Below, piece by piece: positions 58,908 to 64,000 of a DNA stretch of 64,000 nucleotides. Position 1 is the first letter of the stretch. Every line of letters starts with the position of its first letter. The notes under the pieces were generated by a model that was not told where the DNA came from, made no database searches, and saw only the letters and a program-made list of their open reading frames with translations. Source of the stretch: Shewanella violacea DSS12 (GTDB lineage Bacteria > Pseudomonadota > Gammaproteobacteria > Enterobacterales > Shewanellaceae); assembly GCF_000091325.1 (NCBI RefSeq), contig NC_014012.1:2338824-2402823 (forward strand). The letters are read 5' to 3'. The position numbers and the translations under genes were made by a program.

Positions 58908-60227
58908 ATGACCTTGCTTGATAAGCTTGGTGGAATACCAATTCAACCCGACGCATTACAATGGTTGCTTACGCCAAAGGCCTTAAAGGCTGAACTCTTG
59001 ACGCGTATCGCCAGTGCGGTTCATTCAATCTATATTGCCGCACTTTATCTTGAAGATGATGAGGCTGGCCGAGAAATTTTAGCGGCATTGATGTCCGCGA
59101 AAGACAATAATCCACAACTGGATATCAAGGTACTCGTCGATTTTCATCGCGCCAGACGTGGTCTGATAGGCCATAAAGGCGACAGTGGCAATTACCAGAT
59201 GTATCGCAAGGTGATGCAGGCAGCAAAACACCCAATCGACATTTTAGGTGTGCCGGTCAAGTCCCGTGAGTTCATGGGGGTACTGCACCTTAAAGGATTT
59301 ATTGTCGATGACGCAGTGATTTACAGTGGTGCAAGTATCAATGATATCTATCTGCATCAAGGTGAGAAGTATCGCTTCGACCGATATCATGTGATTGAGT
59401 CGGCTGAGCTTGCGGCTTCTATGAGACAGATGATTCAAACTTATCTGATCCAAGACCCTGCTGTCAGTTCACTTACTCAAGATAAAGCCACTGAAATTCT
59501 GCCACATAAAAATGATATCCGTAGCCTTAAGTCACGGTTAGCTAAGGCAAATTATCAATATAAATCCACGACAATAGGAAATCGCGTAACACCGGTTGTG
59601 GGCTTAGGAAGAAAGAAAAATAAGCTCAATAAGATAGTCGTCGATATGGTGACCGAATCACAAGAAGCCTTGTTTATCTGTACGCCTTATTTTAATCCGC
59701 CGTACATGCTGGCACGTGCTTTAGCTAAGCACCTTAAAGACGGTAAGCGCATCGATATCGTCGTGGGGGATAAAACCGCCAATGATTTCTATATACCGCC
59801 AGAGCAAGATTTCTCGACCATAGGGGCCTTGCCATACATGTATGAGCAGTCTCTGCGTAAATTCGCCAAGCGTCAGCAATGGGCGATTGAAAATGGTCAA
59901 CTGAATATTCATCTGTGGAAAGATGGTATTAACAGTTATCATCTCAAGGGGATCAGCGCCGACAGTAAACGTCATCTGATCACCGGCAGTAACTTAAACC
60001 CTCGTGCTTGGGCGCTTGATCTGGAGAATGGCTTATTGCTCCATGATGAATGTGGTGCCTGGAAAGAGAAGTTTGAAGAGGAACAAGCGCATATTCTGCA
60101 GCACACAGAGCGCTTGTATCATTATAGCCAGATAGAATCGTTAAATGATTATCCGGCTCCAGTACGTAAGATTATGACTCGCATCAGACGCCTAAAGGCC
60201 GACTTTCTGTTAAGACGTATACTCTAG
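58908..60227 (+). CDS. pssA: CDP-diacylglycerol-serine O-phosphatidyltransferase (PssA)
   Basis: Makes phosphatidylserine, precursor of phosphatidylethanolamine. 439 residues, HKD (phospholipase-D) type as in E. coli (451). Half-sites: HLKGFIVDD (His127, Lys129, Asp134) and HLKGISAD (His345, Lys347, Asp352), with TGSNLNPRAWALDLENG after the second. GGAGATGACC precedes the start. With cls it completes the anionic and zwitterionic phospholipid branches in this window. Confidence 0.95.
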   Translation: MTLLDKLGGIPIQPDALQWLLTPKALKAELLTRIASAVHSIYIAALYLEDDEAGREILAALMSAKDNNPQLDIKVLVDFHRARRGLIGHKGDSGNYQMYRKVMQAAKHPIDILGVPVKSREFMGVLHLKGFIVDDAVIYSGASINDIYLHQGEKYRFDRYHVIESAELAASMRQMIQTYLIQDPAVSSLTQDKATEILPHKNDIRSLKSRLAKANYQYKSTTIGNRVTPVVGLGRKKNKLNKIVVDMVTESQEALFICTPYFNPPYMLARALAKHLKDGKRIDIVVGDKTANDFYIPPEQDFSTIGALPYMYEQSLRKFAKRQQWAIENGQLNIHLWKDGINSYHLKGISADSKRHLITGSNLNPRAWALDLENGLLLHDECGAWKEKFEEEQAHILQHTERLYHYSQIESLNDYPAPVRKIMTRIRRLKADFLLRRIL

Positions 60228-60242
60228 ACTTAGAGTTAGAGT

Positions 60243-60273
60243 TAGGTTCTGGATCTCTGTGATCCAGAACCTA
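60243..60273 (+). terminator. Hairpin after pssA
   Basis: TAGGTTCTGGATC and GATCCAGAACCTA form a 13-bp stem with a five-base loop. No T run. The remaining gap to 60490 has no gene. Confidence 0.55.
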
Positions 60274-60490
60274 GTCTTAAAAATTTCAATTCTAGCTTGT
60301 TACCATGGCCAATTCAGAACCCAATTTCTAAGCAGGATCTGTTCAAGATTCAACACTTCAAATACTCGAAACGCTAAAGCTTAAATACTAAATCTTTAGA
60401 CCTAAGCTTGTATTGCCAGTCCAACCTAAGTTAACTGGCTATCAAATTATTTCATCTAACCTTGCGATTAATGCCAATCCCTAGAGCACA

Positions 60491-61726
60491 TCAAGTACTA
60501 GCAGAGTTGTGGCCTAAATCTGAGCCTGTTCTGGCGTAATTGAGTGCCAGCATGACTAAGAACACCATGATGGCGCATAAGGCACCGACACTGAGTTGAC
60601 CGTGCATGGGCAGCTGAGACATCAAAAGCGCCGCCAGACCCGCACCGAAGTTCTGCAGACCACCAAGAAGAGCGCCTGCGACACCTGCATGGCGTGGAAA
60701 TGGCTCCAGCGCTGCCGAGGTCAGTACGGGAAACAGCATTCCTGCGCCGGTAAAGAAGAGAATTGAGCCCACAAGTAAACTCCAGCCTATGACTAAGTTA
60801 GACAGACCCGGGATCAATATAAATAGAGTTCCAGCCCCCAGGAGCGCCACGCTGCGATAGACCACGCTGTGCTTGTTATCCCATTTAGCGGCACAGTAAG
60901 CACCTGCAAGGTATCCAGGGATAGGAGCCACAAAGTAACAGCTGACCCAAAAAGGTGACAGCTTGAGGATATGACCGTAAAAGATACCTGCGACAGCCTC
61001 GAATGCGGCAATGCCAGCGAATGTGGCGACTAGGCAGAGCAGATAACTCTTGAACTTCCTATTGGAGAGTACGAAGCGGTATGAGGCCAGTACGGGCTCA
61101 GGCTTGCGTCGCTCAGAGGGAGGTGACTCTTTAAATTTAAACATGATCAGCAGGAGTACCAAGATACCGAAGACAGCAAGTAGATCATATACCGCCTGCC
61201 AACCGAAGTAATGAGTCATAAAGCTGCCGATAAAGGGGGCCATCAAGGGCGAAAATATCACAGCCATGGAGATATAGCTGTTGAGTCTGACCAGAGGCTC
61301 ACCGAAGTAATGATCCCGCGGAATACTGCGACACAAGGCGCCAGCGCTGGCCGTGCCCGCTCCCTGTAGCAAGGTTGCGGCTATCAGCTCTTGGTAGCTG
61401 GTGGCGAAGCTTGCGAGCAGGGCACCGACAATAAAAATACTCAGGCCGATAATCAATACGGGTTTACGTCCATATCTGTCCGAAGCCGGGCCATAGATAA
61501 ATTGCAGTAAGCCATAGGACAACAGATAACAGGCCATGATGGCTTGGAGTTGACCTGGGGACACATGGAAACTGGCCGTTATGTCCGGAAGTGCGGGAAC
61601 GAAGATGGTTTGCGCCATTTGGCCGCAGGCGACCATCATAACGATAATAAAAATTAGGGCTGAGAAACCAGTATCCTGACCGTGATCTTTATTGGCTGGA
61701 ATAGGTTGTGACTGAGGGCCGCTCAT
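60491..61726 (-). CDS. emrD: EmrD-like multidrug exporter (major facilitator superfamily)
   Basis: 411 residues with 12 membrane segments. ACGQMAQTIFVPALPDI, the A-loop FIYGPASDRYGRKPVL and GAGMLFPVLTSAALEPFPR match E. coli EmrD (394 residues) closely and collinearly. It is a proton-coupled drug antiporter of the Bcr/EmrD group. ATG 61726 is preferred: GGAG lies five bases before it; an ATG at 61774 would add 16 residues. The substrate range is not known. Confidence 0.88.
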   Translation of the reverse strand: MSGPQSQPIPANKDHGQDTGFSALIFIIVMMVACGQMAQTIFVPALPDITASFHVSPGQLQAIMACYLLSYGLLQFIYGPASDRYGRKPVLIIGLSIFIVGALLASFATSYQELIAATLLQGAGTASAGALCRSIPRDHYFGEPLVRLNSYISMAVIFSPLMAPFIGSFMTHYFGWQAVYDLLAVFGILVLLLIMFKFKESPPSERRKPEPVLASYRFVLSNRKFKSYLLCLVATFAGIAAFEAVAGIFYGHILKLSPFWVSCYFVAPIPGYLAGAYCAAKWDNKHSVVYRSVALLGAGTLFILIPGLSNLVIGWSLLVGSILFFTGAGMLFPVLTSAALEPFPRHAGVAGALLGGLQNFGAGLAALLMSQLPMHGQLSVGALCAIMVFLVMLALNYARTGSDLGHNSAST

Positions 61727-61853
61727 GATGACTCCAAAAGGGGAAGCAGGGGTTTTATAAGGAAGCGGCATCATACTGGGTATTGGTACAAATTCAATGT
61801 ATAACAGCCCCTATTATTAAACATTTATTCTTATGGTTTTCATCAATTTTTCT

Positions 61854-61929
61854 AAGGTGTAAAGGCTGTAAATATTACTTTACGCCTTGTGTTGTTAAGG
61901 TTAATGAGTTCACAATCCAGCAACCTTAA
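61854..61929. promoter_or_regulatory. Two consecutive inverted repeats upstream of emrD
   Basis: AAGGTGTAAAG (61854-61864) with CTTTACGCCTT (61878-61888), one mismatch; then TTAAGGTT (61895-61902) with AACCTTAA (61922-61929), perfect. Both lie between the divergent emrD and the DTW gene. They could be operators; no regulator gene is adjacent. Confidence 0.4.
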
Positions 61930-62067
61930 TTTGGGGCGTGAGCAGCAAGGATATAAGCATGATCTTAATCTGAGACTGAAAACTATTGTGTGCTAACCGA
62001 GCCAAGAGTAAAATATCTGTCGGTCCAATCAGGGCTATCAAAATTTTTAATGATAAACAGATGACTT

Positions 62068-62826
62068 ATGAATCTTGAGCAACATGCTATCCATAAGCTT
62101 TACCAATATCGTAAGGCAATTTCTACCCGTCCTTATGGCGCCCGGGGTAAAAAACTGATCAGGTGTGAGCAGTGTTTACTAGCACAGCAGTATTGTACCT
62201 GTCAGAGTCGCCGCCAACTGGTGTCTGATAATACCTTTTTACTCATCATGTATGATGATGAGGTGCTAAAGCCCAGTAATAGCGGCCGTCTCATTGCGGA
62301 TCTTATTCCAGATACTCATGCTTATATCTGGTCTAGAACTCAGGCAAACCGAAAAATGCTGGCGTTAATCCAAGATCCTCGCTATCAGCCCTTCGTTATC
62401 TTCCCCGGTGAATATGCCTATCCAGAGCAAACTGTGGTCAGTGAAGTTAAACCTACAGGTTTAGACAGCGCCAAGAAGCCACTGTTTATCATGCTCGATG
62501 GTAGCTGGCGCGAAGCCATAAAAATGTTTCGCAAGAGTCCTTACCTACATGACTTGCCGCTGCTTTCATTTACCCCAGAAACCGTCGCCAAGTATGGATT
62601 AAGGAAAGGCAGCCGGGAGTTCCAGCTTGGTACTGCAGAAGTGGCCGTATTGGCATTAGAGGCGTCGGGTGAGAAGGGCAATGCCGAGGCGCTGAGTATC
62701 TGGTTTGAGCTGTTTATCGCCTCTTCAATGTTTAGCCGAAGTCGTCAAAGCAACAAGGATATTAGCTCCTTGAATCGACTATCCGAAGCGTTTAAGCAAC
62801 AAGTCCGTGCGACTTCTGAAGTTTAA
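62068..62826 (+). CDS. tapT: DTW-domain tRNA-uridine aminocarboxypropyltransferase-like protein
   Basis: 252 residues. Four-cysteine zinc site near the start (CEQCLLAQQYCTCQ), and the DTW motif as DGSWREAIKMFRKSP (about residues 147-161). E. coli TapT (YfiP) transfers the aminocarboxypropyl group of SAM to U47 of tRNA. Shewanella may carry more than one DTW protein, so TapT is the most likely but not a certain identity. Confidence 0.75.
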   Translation: MNLEQHAIHKLYQYRKAISTRPYGARGKKLIRCEQCLLAQQYCTCQSRRQLVSDNTFLLIMYDDEVLKPSNSGRLIADLIPDTHAYIWSRTQANRKMLALIQDPRYQPFVIFPGEYAYPEQTVVSEVKPTGLDSAKKPLFIMLDGSWREAIKMFRKSPYLHDLPLLSFTPETVAKYGLRKGSREFQLGTAEVAVLALEASGEKGNAEALSIWFELFIASSMFSRSRQSNKDISSLNRLSEAFKQQVRATSEV

Positions 62827-62903
62827 TTTTGTTATTCATGCCTGATCCTGACTCTGTTTGGTTCTTATCCAACTAGATTCAGGTAAAGAGCTTTATTTAA
62901 GCC

Positions 62904-62985
62904 AGTGCTTTAACAATTAGTGCCTTAAGAACCAGTGCCTTAAAAATTAGTGCTTTAAGAATTAGTAACTTAAGAATTAGTGTCT
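62904..62985. repeat. Tandem 15-bp repeat
   Basis: Five and a half units of 15 bp, consensus AGTGCCTTAAGAATT, starting at 62904, 62919, 62934, 62949, 62964 and 62979 (partial). They lie in the 494-base gap before the small secreted protein. Each unit is a multiple of three but no long frame uses it. The rest of the gap is AT-rich without a gene. Confidence 0.75.
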
Positions 62986-63320
62986 AGAGTGATATTAGTC
63001 AATATCAAGACAGAAAGTGAGTAAAGGCCAAACTCGATGATGAGGTCAGGTTTAGCATTAAGCCTGATTAACATAAAGTGGCTTCATTACTAGCTTTCAT
63101 AAAAGCGCTTTGATAAAGGGCATTGAATTATCACGGAATAGCAGTCACCTATGAAAAATAATATAAGTGATTGCCATACAAGTTTTGCCATCTGAGGGAG
63201 ATTTCCCTATATTGGAATAAGAAGTATGAACAATTAGTCGATTGAATAGCGGCTAATTAGGTCGAAACCTTGTATTGATTCATGTCTTCTTTCAGTTAAT
63301 AACCAGTAATGGAGCGCTTG

Positions 63321-63563
63321 ATGACAGATAAATGGAAATGTAAATTTGTACCATTGGTTATCTGCTTTTCACTCGTGGCTTTGCTCAACATCTCTGCTAT
63401 AAATTCTTTAGATACTAGCGCCAATCCTTCGCCTACATCAGTTGTAAGTAATTTGAGTCAATTAACCCTCAGCTACAATCGTTATCAAGCGGGTTTTGCC
63501 TGTCGTGAAAATGGTTGGGAGTTTTGCGAGGGCTGGTTCTACCGCCGAGCACGCGTAGCCTAA
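63321..63563 (+). CDS. Small secreted or membrane-anchored protein, unknown
   Basis: 80 residues from ATG 63321, preceded by GGAG and six bases; ATG 63309 would add four residues. A hydrophobic segment (FVPLVICFSLVALLNISA) suggests a signal peptide or anchor, followed by a Ser/Pro/Thr-rich linker and an aromatic, two-Cys end (GFACRENGWEFCEGWFYRR). I do not recognise a family. It stands alone between two repeat regions, so its reality rests on the signal-like start and ribosome-binding site. Confidence 0.5.
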   Translation: MTDKWKCKFVPLVICFSLVALLNISAINSLDTSANPSPTSVVSNLSQLTLSYNRYQAGFACRENGWEFCEGWFYRRARVA

Positions 63564-63649
63564 AGTCAGATCCCTATACTAGCCTGTCTATTGAGGCCTA
63601 ATGCCTATTTTTGCTGTCATCTAACCACCACTGAATTTATCGTCTTTTC

Positions 63650-63879
63650 GGACTCGTTCCGGGATCTAGCCTTTGGCTTTAGGTTCTAAACAGTGGATTC
63701 CGGCCAACAAGCGTGCCGGAAAGACACTTGGTATCTACTATTCTATCTTCTGACCTACAGGGACGTAGGAAATGTCGATCATGCATGGAGCAATTATCGA
63801 CCCGGGCTTGTTCTGGGATCCAGCTTTTACCTTGGCTGCTAAGAGTAGATTCCGGCTTAATAAGCATGCCGGAAAAACG
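63650..63879. repeat. Two copies of a 76-bp dispersed-type repeat
   Basis: 63650-63725 and 63804-63879 have the same layout: GGGATCTAGC or GGGATCCAGC near the start, then a variable middle, then GATTCCGG...CATGCCGG or GCGTGCCGG. Each end contains an imperfect inverted repeat (CCGGC...GCCGG). Such elements are scattered in intergenic DNA of many Shewanella. A perfect hairpin GCCTAGC/GCTAGGC follows at 63937-63954. The gap 63564-64000 has no convincing gene. Confidence 0.6.
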
Positions 63880-64000
63880 TAAGAGAAGAATACTGGAATG
63901 ACAGAAGGGAAGGACACCTGAAAGAGGGCAGGTTTCGCCTAGCTAACGCTAGGCCCTAGGTTTTAACTCGCAGCTCGAAACTCACAACCACTCTTGCTTC

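Noticed and set aside
63713..63901. 62-residue ORF in the terminal repeat region
   Set aside because: Its residues derive from the dispersed repeat copies and show no protein signature.

Overview
The window is a stretch of core chromosome from a marine gammaproteobacterium, almost certainly a Shewanella species. The evidence is the moderate-to-low GC content, the gene content and the gene order: efp/earP, fldA-ybfE-ybfF, seqA-pgm, astE-bkdA1A2B-nadA, ansA/sppA, fadH, yfaE-nrdB-nrdA, HAD-ubiG/gyrA-serC, aroA-cmk-rpsA-ihfB-lapAB-pyrF, and DUF1904-pssA. I saw no prophage, insertion sequence, plasmid function or CRISPR array. I cannot name the species from sequence alone.

Layout. Positions 1-3.6 kb (minus strand) hold the start of efp, a frameshifted earP, a repeat-rich gap and the ybfF-DUF2788-ybfE-fldA set. 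Positions 3.8-17 kb hold seqA, pgm, msrA (opposed, with a MetJ-like operator), astE, the branched-chain 2-oxoacid dehydrogenase genes bkdA1-bkdA2-bkdB, nadA, a chemoreceptor, a long RecX-family protein and a YkgJ-type cysteine-cluster protein. Positions 17-28 kb hold tRNA-Ser(GGA), cardiolipin synthase, a YafD-like phosphodiesterase, a solute-binding protein, a RecQ-family helicase, a DUF885 lipoprotein, a decayed OmpR-family response regulator, an M14 carboxypeptidase and yeaC. Positions 28-38 kb hold ansA, sppA, fadH and the class Ia ribonucleotide reductase genes with NrdR- and DnaA-type sites upstream. Positions 38-54 kb hold a HAD phosphatase, ubiG, a striking tandem-repeat array, gyrA, serC, an aromatic/aspartate aminotransferase and the aroA-cmk-rpsA-ihfB-lapA-lapB-pyrF run. 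Positions 54-64 kb hold a PsrA-box acyl-CoA dehydrogenase, dacB, a 57-residue membrane protein, DUF1904, pssA, an EmrD-like exporter, a DTW-domain tRNA modifier and a tail of repeat elements.

Functional themes. Fatty-acid and branched-chain catabolism (fadH, acyl-CoA dehydrogenase, a DECR-like SDR, bkd) recurs. fadH and the acyl-CoA dehydrogenase share an almost identical 18-bp operator that fits PsrA. Phospholipid synthesis is represented by cls and pssA, and DNA replication and supply by seqA, nrdAB and gyrA.

Most of the window is ordinary housekeeping DNA. The most unusual items are non-coding or broken: the 12-copy alternating 54/49-bp array between ubiG and gyrA; the single-base frameshift that splits earP next to efp; a dead response regulator that still carries a Fur-like box; a degenerate second copy of the yfaE 3' end; and several dispersed repeats. 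I found no clear new multi-gene system. The ubiG-gyrA array is the best candidate for something not yet described.
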